Assembly (NCBI RefSeq): GCF_023347295.1
Contig: NZ_CP094469.1
Coordinates: forward strand, 1,860,001 to 1,924,000
Direction: 5' to 3'
DNA from: Faecalibacterium sp. I3-3-33
GTDB lineage: Bacteria; Bacillota; Clostridia; Oscillospirales; Ruminococcaceae
Length of the DNA stretch: 64,000 bases
In this document: piece after piece, positions 19,044-27,638 of the stretch
Layout of the letters: the number at the start of each line of letters is the position of its first letter
How positions within the stretch are numbered: the stretch's first letter is position 1
The notes under the pieces: model-generated
What the model was told of the DNA's origin: nothing
Databases searched by the model: none
Seen by the model: the letters and a program-made list of their open reading frames with translations, nothing else
Made by a program: the position numbers and the translations under genes

Positions 19044-19057
19044 GGAGGGGCAGCAGC

Positions 19058-20536
19058 ATGGGTAAGACAACAGGATTTATGGATTATGCGCGCAAGACCA
19101 GCACGGACGTTGCGCCGCTGGAGCGCCTTGAAAATTTTAACGAGTTCCACATCTGGCTCTCGCGGGAGCAGCAGCAGACGCAGGCCGCCCGCTGCATGGA
19201 CTGCGGCGTGCCCTTCTGTCAGGCGGGCATGATGATCGGCGGCATGGCCTCCGGCTGTCCGCTGAACAACCTCATCCCGGAGTGGAACGACTTGGTGTAC
19301 CATGGCAAGTGGGAGCTGGCGCTCCACCGCCTGATGGCCACCAACCGCTTCCCGGAGTTTACCAGCCGGGTGTGCCCCGCCCTGTGCGAGGCCGCCTGCA
19401 CCTGCGGGGATGTGACCGGCAGCAGCGTCACCGTGCGCGAAAACGAGCACGCTATCATCGAGACGGCTTATGCCAAAAACTGGCTGACCGCTACCCCGCC
19501 GCCGACCCGCACCGGCAAGAGCGTTGCCGTGGTGGGCAGCGGCCCTGCGGGGCTTTCGGTGGCCGAGTACCTGAATAAGCGCGGCCACGCCGTTACGGTG
19601 TTTGAGCGCGCCGACCGCGTGGGCGGCCTGCTGATGTACGGCATCCCCAACATGAAGCTGGATAAGGCAGTCATTGAGCGCCGGGTCAAGCTGATGCAGA
19701 CCGAGGGTGTTGAGTTCCGCACCGGCATGGATGTGGGCGGTGCCGTGCCCGCCGAGCAGCTGCTGGCTGATTTTGATGCCGTGGTGCTGTGCTGCGGTGC
19801 CAAAAAGCCCCGCGATTTGAACGTGCCCGGCCGGGACGCCAAGGGCGTGCACTTTGCGGTGGACTACCTGACCAGCGTGACCAAGAGCCTGCTGGACTCG
19901 GGTTTTGCAGACGGCAAGGCCATCAATGCAGCCGGTAAAAACGTGCTGGTCATCGGCGGCGGCGACACCGGCAACGACTGTCAGGGCACTGCCCTGCGGC
20001 AGGGCTGCACCGACCTGATGGCACTGGAAATGATGCCGCAGCCCCCTGTCGAGCGCACCGCCGCAAACCCGTGGCCGGAGTGGCCCCGGGTGCTGAAGGT
20101 GGACTACGGCCAGACCGAGTGCATTGCCAAGTTCGGCAAGGACCCGCGTGTGTACCAGACCACCGTCAAGGAGTTTTTGAAGGACGAAGCCGGCAACCTG
20201 ACCGGTGCCGTCATCAGCTGCCTGAAGCCGGAGCGCGACCCCGAGACCGGCCGCACCAGCATGGTGCCCACCGGCAAGGAATTCACCTACGACTGCCAGC
20301 TGGCATTTATTGCTGCAGGCTTTACCGGCTGCGAAAACTACACAGCCGATGCCTTTGGGGTAGAGTTGACCGCCCGGGGCAATGTGGCCGACCACAGCTT
20401 TAAGACCAACGTGGACAAGGTATTCGTCTGCGGTGATATGCGCCGCGGCCAGAGCCTTGTGGTGTGGGGTCTGCGCGAGGGCCGCGATTGCGCCGCCGAG
20501 GTGGACCGCTGCCTGATGGGCTACACCAACCTTTAA
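19058..20536 (+). CDS. gltD: Glutamate synthase, small subunit (NADPH oxidoreductase)
   Basis: 492 residues, ATG 19058 behind AAGGAGGG and 14 bases after the gltB stop. The N-terminal adrenodoxin-reductase-like domain carries two low-potential [4Fe-4S] motifs (ARCMDCGVPFCQAG with GCPLNN, and CPALCEAACTCG). The FAD-binding GSGPAGLSVAEYLNKRGH lies near residue 155 and the NADPH-binding GGGDTGNDCQGTA near residue 305. GltD feeds electrons from NADPH through its clusters to the FMN of GltB. The end (VVWGLREGRDCAAEVDRCLMG) is standard. A strong terminator closes the operon. Confidence 0.96.
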   Translation: MGKTTGFMDYARKTSTDVAPLERLENFNEFHIWLSREQQQTQAARCMDCGVPFCQAGMMIGGMASGCPLNNLIPEWNDLVYHGKWELALHRLMATNRFPEFTSRVCPALCEAACTCGDVTGSSVTVRENEHAIIETAYAKNWLTATPPPTRTGKSVAVVGSGPAGLSVAEYLNKRGHAVTVFERADRVGGLLMYGIPNMKLDKAVIERRVKLMQTEGVEFRTGMDVGGAVPAEQLLADFDAVVLCCGAKKPRDLNVPGRDAKGVHFAVDYLTSVTKSLLDSGFADGKAINAAGKNVLVIGGGDTGNDCQGTALRQGCTDLMALEMMPQPPVERTAANPWPEWPRVLKVDYGQTECIAKFGKDPRVYQTTVKEFLKDEAGNLTGAVISCLKPERDPETGRTSMVPTGKEFTYDCQLAFIAAGFTGCENYTADAFGVELTARGNVADHSFKTNVDKVFVCGDMRRGQSLVVWGLREGRDCAAEVDRCLMGYTNL

Positions 20537-20563
20537 TTTGCCATTCTCTTTCCTATCCTAAAC

Positions 20564-20617
20564 AAGCAGAAGCGGGAGCCCGTTGCAAGGCTCCCGCTTC
20601 TGCTTTTATTTTTTTAA
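20564..20617. terminator. Bidirectional terminator between gltD and the pseudokinase gene
   Basis: AGCAGAAGCGGGAGCC pairs perfectly with GGCTCCCGCTTCTGCT around an eight-base loop. T-rich tracts follow on the plus strand (TTTTATTTTTTT), and the hairpin can also serve the convergent minus-strand gene. Confidence 0.85.
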
Positions 20618-22320
20618 TCTGTATCGTATTCCGGCTCTGTGCTGCCCTCTGGGGGCGTTTCCGGGGTAGTGGGCTCGGTAGCGGCAGGCTCTTCCGGGGT
20701 GGCGGTGATCTGCACACTGGGGTCTGCGGCGATATATATGGTGATCACCGTACCCACCGTGACCATGGCGCCCTCTTCCTCGCTGGCAGAGACCACACAG
20801 CCCGTGGCGTAGGATCCATCATTCACCACCATGAAGCAGCTGGCCACAAGCCCCCGGCTGCTCAATATCTCAATGGCCTTATCCTGCGATGCACCGATGA
20901 TCTTGGGCATCTCCACCTTCTCCGGGCCCTGACTGACCACGATCTGGATCACCTCACCGTTCTCCATCACCTCGCCGGCCTCCGGCTCCTGCCGGATGAC
21001 CTGCCCGGAGGGCACGGTATCGCTGTACTCCAGCACCGCGCGGAACAGGTACATACTGGTGTACTCGCGGTTATTCTTGATCTGCTCGTAGTCGATGCCC
21101 ACAAAGTTGGGCACAAGGTTCTGGGGGGGCATCGCTTCGCTGCTGGCTGCCTCCGAACTCGGCTCCGAAGAGGGCGTCTGCTCCTCTTTGCTGCTCACGA
21201 TGCCCCACAGGGTGAGCAGGATCAAAATGGAAAGCAGGATCAGGATGCCCGCCAGCAGCGCCTTCAGGCTGAGCAGGTGTTCCCTGCCCTGCGGGCTCTG
21301 CTCTGCCCGCGCCGGATGCATCGGGGTCTCCGGCTTCATGGTGCGGGTCAGCTCTGCGGTATATTCCTTGGAAGAAAGCGCCTGATACAGCTGCGGCACG
21401 GTCTGGATGCGCTCCATGACCTTGAGCCGCAGCCCCAGCTGCAATACATCGGAGACATAGGCCGGTACGGCAGGCTCTACGGTGCGTGCCCGGGGGTTAG
21501 AGTCCGACACCACGCGCTGGGCGGCGGGCATGGGCGCCTGCCCGCACACCATGCGGTAAAAGACGGCGGCAAGGCTGTATTCATCGGTGTAGCGCCCCTC
21601 AAACTCGGCGGTGGTGTACTGCTCCGGCGCGGAGTAGCCCTCGTACAGCTGCTCGTGCAGGCCGCTGCCTGCGGTGCGCAGACCCACGGTGGCGTACCCT
21701 GCCAGACGGCAGCGGCCATCCGCCATTACCCGGATGTTCTCCGGGCAGATGCCGCGGTGCACCAGCCCTGCCTTGTGCATGGCCGCCACGCCCTCAAACA
21801 CCGGGCGCAGCATGGCGCAGGCCTCCTCTGCCTGCACCGGGGCGGGACGGTTTTCCAGCCACTGCTCCAGCGAGGTGCCGCCTAGGTTTTCCAGCACCGC
21901 ATACACGGTGTTGTTAGCCTCCACCACGTCCAGCACGGCCTCCAGACCGCTGGCGGGGGTAATGCGCTGGACGGCGCGGTACAGGTCTGCAAAATCCATG
22001 CGGGTGGTCTTGAACAGCACTTCGCTGCCCTGCTTGGGGCGCAGGATGCAGTCCGCACCCCGCTCCGCAGAAAGGGTGACAGGCAGGTACTCCTTGATGG
22101 TCACCCGGAAACCGCCCAGATTCTCCACGCCGCTGTACAGCACACCTTCGCCGTCCAGACTGCGCATCTCGCCCACGGTGTAGCGTCCGGCCAGCACCGT
22201 GCCCACCGGCAGACAGCCCGCCGGGTTGCACCCCTCCAGAATCTTCCCGCAATGGGGGCAGACGGTCGCCGCAGGCGGCAGCTCCCCAATGCAGAACGGA
22301 CACAGTCGTTTTTGCTCCAT
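20614..22320 (-). CDS. Zinc-ribbon PASTA-domain pseudokinase (PrkC-like architecture)
   Basis: 568 residues, ATG at 22320. An N-terminal zinc ribbon (C7, C10, C21, C24) is followed by a Hanks-type kinase fold (about 45-320). The ATP-anchoring lysine is present (K76 in VTIKEY) and the SAPE segment survives. However, the catalytic loop reads H188-R189-G190 where HRD is expected, and the DFG position reads A-G-Y (207-209), so phosphotransfer is unlikely. One membrane helix (about 354-376) leads to a Ser/Glu linker and two PASTA domains (about 403-470 and 471-535), ending in an acidic Thr/Pro/Glu tail. It may sense muropeptides or act as a scaffold. Inactivity is inferred from missing residues. 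Confidence 0.85.
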   Translation of the reverse strand: MEQKRLCPFCIGELPPAATVCPHCGKILEGCNPAGCLPVGTVLAGRYTVGEMRSLDGEGVLYSGVENLGGFRVTIKEYLPVTLSAERGADCILRPKQGSEVLFKTTRMDFADLYRAVQRITPASGLEAVLDVVEANNTVYAVLENLGGTSLEQWLENRPAPVQAEEACAMLRPVFEGVAAMHKAGLVHRGICPENIRVMADGRCRLAGYATVGLRTAGSGLHEQLYEGYSAPEQYTTAEFEGRYTDEYSLAAVFYRMVCGQAPMPAAQRVVSDSNPRARTVEPAVPAYVSDVLQLGLRLKVMERIQTVPQLYQALSSKEYTAELTRTMKPETPMHPARAEQSPQGREHLLSLKALLAGILILLSILILLTLWGIVSSKEEQTPSSEPSSEAASSEAMPPQNLVPNFVGIDYEQIKNNREYTSMYLFRAVLEYSDTVPSGQVIRQEPEAGEVMENGEVIQIVVSQGPEKVEMPKIIGASQDKAIEILSSRGLVASCFMVVNDGSYATGCVVSASEEEGAMVTVGTVITIYIAADPSVQITATPEEPAATEPTTPETPPEGSTEPEYDTD

Positions 22321-22355
22321 AGTGTTCTCTCCCCTTCCCAGCTTCTATACACTTT

Positions 22356-22384
22356 ATTGTATCATAGTGTTCCCCGCCGTGCAA
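22356..22384 (-). promoter_or_regulatory. Promoter for the pseudokinase gene
   Basis: On the minus strand TTGCAC (22379-22384), 17 bases, TACAAT (22356-22361). The start codon lies about 36 bases further on. Confidence 0.65.
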
Positions 22385-22409
22385 GCTGTCCGCATTTTGG
22401 TGCAAAAGC

Positions 22410-22457
22410 AAAAAAGACCGGGGCCCGCAGCCCAAAGGGCTGACAGGCTCCGGTCTT
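22410..22457 (-). terminator. Terminator of the TRAP transporter operon
   Basis: On the minus strand AAGACCGGAGCC and GGCCCCGGTCTT form the outer stem and CAGCCC/GGGCTG the inner one, followed by TTTTTTGC. Confidence 0.75.
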
Positions 22458-22489
22458 ATAGATGCAAGGGGTTTCCCCTTATGCTGCGC

Positions 22490-23830
22490 TTAGTGGATGA
22501 ACACAGGACCCAGCGGGTTTGCGATGGGGCTTACATAGCCGCCCAGCAGCTTGGGGATAGCAAGGCTGATGTCGGGGACGTAAGTCAGCAGCAGCAGTGC
22601 AACGAACATGCACAGGTAGAACGGCAGGGTCGCCTTGACCACTTTCTCCATGGGGCGCTTTGCCACGGCAGAGCCGATGAACAGAACGGAGCCAACGGGA
22701 GGAGTGAGCAGACCGATGCCGCAGTTCAGAACCACGATGATACCGAACTGGATGGGATCGATGCCGATGGAGGTGGCGATGGGCAGCAGGATGGGGGTAG
22801 CGATCAGGATGATGGGAGCCATATCCATGATCATGCCCAGCACCAGCAGGATCAGGTCGATGAGCAGTGCAATGATGTAGGGATTATCAGTCAGGTCGGT
22901 GATGGCGGTTGCTGCCAGATCAGGCACATGCAGCATGGTCAGGCAGTTGCCGAACACTGCAGAGGTAGCGATTAGGATCAGCACGATGGACAGGGTGTTG
23001 ACGCACTCGTCCAGAGCGTGCCACACGCCCTTCCAGTCCAGACCCTTATAGACGAACACGGAAACGAGCAGAGAGTAGATAACGGCGATAGCAGCGGACT
23101 CGGTAGCGGTGAACACGCCGCCGACAACGCCGAACACCACGATGATAACAGCGGCCAGTGCCCAGATGGAAGTGCCCAGCTGCTTGATAAAGCGCTTGAT
23201 GCTGAACGCATCGCCCTTGGGGTAGTTGCGCTTGACGGAGATGATGTAGGAGCCGATCATCAGCACGATGGCCAGCAGAGCGCCGGGCAGGTAACCGGCC
23301 AGGAACAGGCTGCCCACGGAGATACCACCGGCGGTGGTAGCGTAGATGACCATGTTATGGCTGGGAGGAACCAGCAGACCCTCGCAGGAGGAGGTGATGG
23401 TAACAGCGGTGGAGAAGTCTGCGCCGTAGCCCTGATCCACCATCATGGGGATCATGATAGAGCCGATGGAAGCGGTATCAGCAGAAGCAGAACCGGAAAT
23501 ACCACCGAAGAAGTAGGAAGCCACGATATTGACCATGGCCATACCGCCGCGCATCCAGCCAACGCAGGCGTCAGCCAGTGCAATCAGCTTTTCAGAGATG
23601 CCGCCGGAACCCATGAGCACGCCCATGGTGATGAAGAACGGCACTGCCATCAGGCTGAAGGAGGAGATGCCCTTGACCATCAGGCGGCAGACGTCGGTCA
23701 GTGCCTGACCCTGCACCAGCATGCACAGCACGCTGGACAGGCCAACGGCGTATGCAATGGGGAAGCGCAGGAAGATCATAACAAAGAAGCTGACAAGAAG
23801 GACAATGATCGCCAGTGTCTGAACTGTCAT
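22490..23830 (-). CDS. dctM: TRAP transporter large permease (DctM family)
   Basis: 446 residues, ATG at 23830, one base after the dctQ stop. About 12 hydrophobic helices cover the protein. TRAP-large motifs include FPIAYAVGLSSVLCML at the start, VPFFITMGVLMGSGGIS, YFFGGISGSASADTASIGSIMIPMM, and NCGIGLLTPPVGSVLFIGSAVAKR near the end. It moves an organic acid with Na+ or H+ in partnership with DctQ and the lipoprotein DctP encoded upstream. The uxuA/uxuB genes on the same strand suggest a hexuronate such as glucuronate or galacturonate as substrate, but the protein itself does not reveal the ligand. Confidence 0.93.
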   Translation of the reverse strand: MTVQTLAIIVLLVSFFVMIFLRFPIAYAVGLSSVLCMLVQGQALTDVCRLMVKGISSFSLMAVPFFITMGVLMGSGGISEKLIALADACVGWMRGGMAMVNIVASYFFGGISGSASADTASIGSIMIPMMVDQGYGADFSTAVTITSSCEGLLVPPSHNMVIYATTAGGISVGSLFLAGYLPGALLAIVLMIGSYIISVKRNYPKGDAFSIKRFIKQLGTSIWALAAVIIVVFGVVGGVFTATESAAIAVIYSLLVSVFVYKGLDWKGVWHALDECVNTLSIVLILIATSAVFGNCLTMLHVPDLAATAITDLTDNPYIIALLIDLILLVLGMIMDMAPIILIATPILLPIATSIGIDPIQFGIIVVLNCGIGLLTPPVGSVLFIGSAVAKRPMEKVVKATLPFYLCMFVALLLLTYVPDISLAIPKLLGGYVSPIANPLGPVFIH

Positions 23831-23831
23831 A

Positions 23832-24353
23832 TTACATTTCCTCCTTTACAAAAAAGCTCTTGATATGGTTATACAGAGACTCAAGCTCGAAGATGATCAT
23901 GGCAACACCGGCCAGCGGCACCGGGAAGTACATCCAGAAGCGGCTCAGCCAGGGCATGGAAACATAGAAGCCACGGCCGCCCAGCGTGGTGGCGTAGTTC
24001 CAGCCGACCACCATCATGACCACACCAAGGACCATCACAGCCACGTCGGACAGGATGTCCAGCGCCTTGACCACTTTCTTGGGCAGGTACATATCAAAGG
24101 CAGTCATGCGGATGTGTGCGCCGCGGCGGATAGCCAGCGCAGCGCTCAGCACAGCCATGTAACTCATGCAGGTCAGAACGACCTCCTCAGACCAGGAGGG
24201 GTCCGGGATAAAGGGGACGTAGCGGCCAATGACCGACATCGTGGTAATGAGGATATCTGCGATCAGCAGGATCTTGCAGATGAACAGAACCACCTTGTAG
24301 GTAAAGTCGTACGCCGGTTTGATCTTATCCAGAGTGGTAAAGATTTTCGGCAT
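23832..24353 (-). CDS. dctQ: TRAP transporter small permease (DctQ family)
   Basis: 173 residues, ATG at 24353 behind GGAGG. Four hydrophobic segments (about residues 18-40, 52-72, 92-112, 133-153) fit the four-helix DctQ topology. The conserved region FIPDPSWSEEVVLTCMSYMAVLSAALAIRRGAHIRM, with a Trp-Ser-Glu-Glu at the second helix and Arg-Arg-Gly-Ala-His after it, is diagnostic. It pairs with DctM, whose start follows its stop by one base, so the two are translationally coupled. A hairpin lies between this gene and the upstream dctP. Confidence 0.92.
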   Translation of the reverse strand: MPKIFTTLDKIKPAYDFTYKVVLFICKILLIADILITTMSVIGRYVPFIPDPSWSEEVVLTCMSYMAVLSAALAIRRGAHIRMTAFDMYLPKKVVKALDILSDVAVMVLGVVMMVVGWNYATTLGGRGFYVSMPWLSRFWMYFPVPLAGVAMIIFELESLYNHIKSFFVKEEM

Positions 24354-24367
24354 AGAAATTCCTCCAT

Positions 24368-24420
24368 ATAAAAGCCCGGCGAAGCCTGCGGGCGTATTCC
24401 CGTGGGCCTCCGCCGGGCAA
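24368..24420 (-). terminator. Intercistronic hairpin between dctP and dctQ
   Basis: On the minus strand GCCCGGCG pairs with CGCCGGGC, with extra pairing of GGAGGCC to GGCTTC, followed by TTTTAT. It probably attenuates or stabilises, so that the binding-protein mRNA exceeds that of the permease. Confidence 0.6.
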
Positions 24421-24450
24421 TGTACTACTTGGATCGGATGGAAAGCCAGC

Positions 24451-25542
24451 TTATGCCTTCATGTCCAGCAGCTTCTGGTACAGCTCAGCCTGATCAGAGG
24501 TGTTGTCCTTGATGACCTTAGCGCAAGCTTCCTGCCAAGGAGTCTTGTCGTCCACATCCACAACGTTGCAGCCGGAGGAACGCAGCTCTTCCAGAACCTT
24601 GTTCTCAGCGGTCTCAGACAGATCAGCGTTGAACTTCTGGGTGTCGGCAGCAGCAGCCATAACAGCAGCCTGCTGGTTAGCGGTCAGCTTGCCCCATGCG
24701 TTGTCGGTGATAACAGCCTGCACAGCGCCCAGAGTGTGGCCGTCCAGGATCAGGTTGTTAGCAACCTCGGGGAAGGCGTTGGACTTGTAGTTTGCGATGG
24801 GCTGCTCAGCGCCATCCACAACGCCGGTCTGCAGTGCGCTGTACAGCTCGCCGAAAGCAACGACGGTGGGGTTAGCGCCCAGACCCTCGACCATGCCGTT
24901 CATAACGGGGTCGTTGGACACACGCAGCTTCATGCCCTTCAGGTCGCCGATAGCAGCAACGGGCTTGACGGTGAAGAAGTGACGGAAGCCCTCCTCGCCG
25001 TAGAACAGGCCGCGAACGGGCAGGCCCAGCTCCTGGGGCTCGTTCAGGAACTCAGGAGCCAGATCGCTGTTGGCAAAGTTCCAGAAGTGAGCGCGGTTGT
25101 TGAAGGTGAAGGGGATGGACAGCAGCTTGGACTTGTTGCAGCCGTAGCTGGTCAGAGCGAAAGCAGAGATACGGCTGATGTCGATGGAGGTAGAGCCGCC
25201 CAGAATAGCGTCCAGAACATCGTTCTCAGAGCCCAGAACACCGGAAGCCTGCACGTCAACGACCACAGAACCGCCGCTCAGCTCCTCGACCTTCTCCTTG
25301 AAGTGAGAACCGGTCTGACCAACGATGGTATCCAGCGGGTTGACCTCGGCGTAGACCAGAGTCACCTTGGGATCGCTGGCAGCAGCAGCTGCATCACCGG
25401 CAGCAGCAGAAGAAGCTGCGGTAGAGGTGGAAGCAGCGGTAGAGGTGGAGCCGCTCTTGGAACCACCGCAGGCGGTCAGAGCAACAGCAGCGGTAGCTGC
25501 ACCGGCAACGGCCATAAAGCTACGACGAGAGATCATTTTCAT
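24451..25542 (-). CDS. dctP: TRAP transporter substrate-binding lipoprotein (DctP family)
   Basis: 363 residues. ATG at 25542 follows AAGGAGG; an upstream in-frame start is out of register with it. The signal region S-R-R-S-F-M (residues 5-10) is Tat-like and the lipobox LTAC places the lipid cysteine at C25. A low-complexity Ser/Ala/Thr linker to about residue 58 then spans the wall. The DctP fold shows VYAEVNPLDTIVGQTGSHFKEKVEELSGG, the arginine-containing GMKLRVSNDPVMNGMVEGLGANPTVVAFGELYSALQTGVVDGAEQP segment that binds the carboxylate, and a C-terminal helix bundle. It captures the acid and delivers it to DctQM. It is the first gene of the transporter operon. Confidence 0.92.
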   Translation of the reverse strand: MKMISRRSFMAVAGAATAAVALTACGGSKSGSTSTAASTSTAASSAAAGDAAAAASDPKVTLVYAEVNPLDTIVGQTGSHFKEKVEELSGGSVVVDVQASGVLGSENDVLDAILGGSTSIDISRISAFALTSYGCNKSKLLSIPFTFNNRAHFWNFANSDLAPEFLNEPQELGLPVRGLFYGEEGFRHFFTVKPVAAIGDLKGMKLRVSNDPVMNGMVEGLGANPTVVAFGELYSALQTGVVDGAEQPIANYKSNAFPEVANNLILDGHTLGAVQAVITDNAWGKLTANQQAAVMAAAADTQKFNADLSETAENKVLEELRSSGCNVVDVDDKTPWQEACAKVIKDNTSDQAELYQKLLDMKA

Positions 25543-25620
25543 AGGAATCGTCCTCCTTAAAATAATTGTGAAATTCTCCGGGCGCACAGGTGCCGGAGCT
25601 TTCGTTCATTGACTGTACAC

Positions 25621-25649
25621 ACTTTAGCAAATTTTCCGAAATGAAACAA
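25621..25649 (-). promoter_or_regulatory. Promoter for dctP
   Basis: On the minus strand TTGTTT (25644-25649), 17 bases, TAAAGT (25621-25626). Confidence 0.55.
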
Positions 25650-25652
25650 GGG

Positions 25653-25681
25653 CTTTCGAAAAATGTCCTGTTTTTCGAAAG
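25653..25681 (-). promoter_or_regulatory. Palindromic operator just upstream of the dctP -35 box
   Basis: CTTTCGAAAAA (25653-25663) and TTTTTCGAAAG (25671-25681) are perfect inverted repeats around seven bases. The site ends three bases upstream of the -35 box, a position suited to an activator such as the AraC-type regulator encoded next door. Confidence 0.6.
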
Positions 25682-25775
25682 AATGTCAAGATAGTTTTTG
25701 CCATATTGCACAACTGCTTTCTGTCTTGTTTGTGCAACACTACTGACCAGTTGGATACATTTCTGTATTTATGAC

Positions 25776-25827
25776 AAAAATAACACCCCGAAAAATGTCC
25801 GTCCGGGCACTTCTCGGGGTGTCTTTT
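25776..25827. terminator. Terminator after the orphan dctP gene
   Basis: ACACCCCGA pairs with TCGGGGTGT around a 20-base loop. T-rich runs are present in both directions. Confidence 0.7.
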
Positions 25828-26832
25828 TCAGCTTTTCTGTATCCGGTCGATCAGTTCCTGCTGGGCAGAGAATTCATCATACATGGGCTGCACCGCTGCG
25901 CGGAAGCGTGCTTTTTCGGCATCGTCCAGCTCGGTGACGCAGATGCCCCGCTTGCGCATATTCTGTTCTGCGTTTGCCTCCCGCCGTGCCCAGAGCTCCC
26001 GCTCTGTCTGTGCGCTCTCCCGGGCGCAGGCGCGGATCACCTCTGGGAAGCTTTCGTCCAGCGCGGCAAGTTTTTCCATTACCGCCGGGCTGGCCAGCTG
26101 CACCTCCGGCACCCGGGTGTGCTCGTCCTTCAGGAAAAAGGGTGCCACCTCGTAGTGTCCCATCACCTCGTAGCTGGGCCAGTTGTTCTCTGCCCCGTCG
26201 ATTTCGGCGTTATGCAGGGCGGCATATACCTTGCTGTACACCACCTGCGCCGGCTTTGCGCCCAACGCGGTGATCATGTCGCTCATCATGTCCGACTCCT
26301 GCACCCGGATGGTCAGCCCCTGCAAATCATCCAGCCCGGTCACCTTTTCCCGGGTGTAGAAGCTGCGCACACCGGCGTCGAACCATGAAAGCCCTACTAA
26401 GTCCATCCCGTCCAGCATGGCCAGAAACTCGTCCCCGATGCTGCCGTCCAGCACCCGCCACATCTGCTGGGCATCGCTGTACAGGTAAGGCAGCTGCAAC
26501 ACGCTGAGCTCCGGCTCGTACTCTGCCAGCTGGCTCAGGGACACGCGGGAAAAATCCACCCCGCCGAACTGCATCTGCTGGATGACGCTCTGCTCTGCGC
26601 CCAGTTCTGCCCCGCTGTATACCAACACCTTCACCCGGCCATCCGTGCGCTGCGCCACAAGCTCGGCAAAGGCCTTTGCCGCCTTGCTGGTGGGGTAGTC
26701 CTCTGGCTGGTTCTCCGCATAGCGCAGAATGAGCGGCTTCTCCTGCTGTGAAGAAGCAGGCTGCGCCGCACAGCCTGTAACTGCCAGCGCCGGGGCTGCC
26801 GTAAGCAGACGCAGCAGCTGACGGCGGGTCAC
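25828..26832 (-). CDS. Orphan TRAP-type (DctP) substrate-binding lipoprotein, probable sensor partner
   Basis: 334 residues with a GTG start at 26832 that overlaps the response-regulator stop by four bases (GTGA). A short signal peptide with twin Arg (TRRQLLRLL) ends in a lipobox VTGC. The DctP fold is clear: LRYAENQPEDYPTSKAAKAFAELV, YSGAELGAEQSVIQQMQFGGVDFSRVSLSQLAEYEPELSVLQLPYLY, and GLTIRVQESDMMSDMITALGAKPAQVVYSKVYAALHNAEIDGAENNWPSY. No permease belongs to this transcript. Translational coupling to the sensor kinase and regulator suggests it presents the ligand to the kinase. That role is inference from gene order. Confidence 0.88.
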   Translation of the reverse strand: MTRRQLLRLLTAAPALAVTGCAAQPASSQQEKPLILRYAENQPEDYPTSKAAKAFAELVAQRTDGRVKVLVYSGAELGAEQSVIQQMQFGGVDFSRVSLSQLAEYEPELSVLQLPYLYSDAQQMWRVLDGSIGDEFLAMLDGMDLVGLSWFDAGVRSFYTREKVTGLDDLQGLTIRVQESDMMSDMITALGAKPAQVVYSKVYAALHNAEIDGAENNWPSYEVMGHYEVAPFFLKDEHTRVPEVQLASPAVMEKLAALDESFPEVIRACARESAQTERELWARREANAEQNMRKRGICVTELDDAEKARFRAAVQPMYDEFSAQQELIDRIQKS

Positions 26833-27638
26833 AGCCGCGCCTCCCGGGCTGCCTTTGCCGCTTCCTTCCGGTACTGGGTGGGGGTCATGCCGGTGCGCTT
26901 TTTAAAGGCACGGGCAAAGTAGCTGGCGTCCTCGTAGCCCACCATGGAGGCCACCTCCGCTGCGGAGCGGAAGGGGTCGGACAGCAGCTCCTTGGCGGCG
27001 TTGATGCGCAGCTCGGTCAGGCAGTCCAGAAAGTTCATCTTCTGGTACTTTTTGAACTGTGCCGAAAGATACGCCGGGCTGATGTGCAAGATCTCACTCA
27101 CACTGTCCAGCGAGAGATCAGCCATGTAGTTATCTTCCATATACTTGCGCACATGATCCATCACCAGTGCGTTGCGGTCACTCTCCCCTTCTTCGGCAAG
27201 GTCGGTCTCCTGTTCCGGGGCAGCTTCCGGCTCCGGCGAAGCCAGCTCGGCCAGACGGCGTCCGGCTTCAATTTGCCGGATAGCGCGACGGATGGCAGCC
27301 TCGGTCTCGTCCGGGTCCACCGGCTTCAGCAGATAGTCACAGGCACCCAGATGCACTGCCTCATGGGCGTACTGGAACAGGCTGTACGCCGTGATGAAGA
27401 TCACCTTGCACTCCGGGCGCTGTTCCAGCACCGCGCGGGCGGCATCCAAGCCGTTCATGCCCGGCATCTCAATGTCCATCAAAATCAGGTCTGCTTCCCA
27501 GAGCACGGCAGTATCGGCGGCTTTGCGGCCGTTTTCCGCCATCTCCACCGTCACCTCATGCTCAAACCGGCGCATAACGATATCCGCCAGCGCCTCCCGC
27601 TCCATCCTCTCGTCATCCGCGATCAACAGACGAATCAT
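26829..27638 (-). CDS. YesN-type response regulator with AraC DNA-binding domain
   Basis: 269 residues, ATG at 27638 overlapping the kinase stop (ATGA). The receiver domain (1-120) has the acidic pair D8/D9, phospho-acceptor D55 in LILMDIEMPGMNG, the conserved Thr in FITAYS and the Lys in LLKPVD. A Glu/Ala-rich linker is followed by the AraC/XylS double helix-turn-helix (about 165-262): MADLSLDSVSEILHISPAYLSAQFKKYQ and ELLSDPFRSAAEVASMVGYEDASYFARAFKKRTGMTPTQYR. It most likely activates the TRAP and perhaps the uxu genes. The palindrome at 25653 is a candidate site. Confidence 0.94.
   Translation of the reverse strand: MIRLLIADDERMEREALADIVMRRFEHEVTVEMAENGRKAADTAVLWEADLILMDIEMPGMNGLDAARAVLEQRPECKVIFITAYSLFQYAHEAVHLGACDYLLKPVDPDETEAAIRRAIRQIEAGRRLAELASPEPEAAPEQETDLAEEGESDRNALVMDHVRKYMEDNYMADLSLDSVSEILHISPAYLSAQFKKYQKMNFLDCLTELRINAAKELLSDPFRSAAEVASMVGYEDASYFARAFKKRTGMTPTQYRKEAAKAAREARL

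Larger units (their letters stand above)
25543..25827 (-). other. 285-base upstream region of the TRAP operon
   Basis: Contains the dctP promoter (25621-25649), a perfect 11-bp-arm palindrome (25653-25681) and the terminator of the upstream sensor operon (about 25776-25827). A second -35-like TTGACA lies on the minus strand at about 25683-25688 without a matching -10. Confidence 0.6.

Noticed and set aside
16149..19070. A minus-strand open frame of 973 codons inside gltB
   Set aside because: Antisense shadow of the strongly codon-biased gltB; no family resemblance, and gltB is complete with all cofactor motifs.
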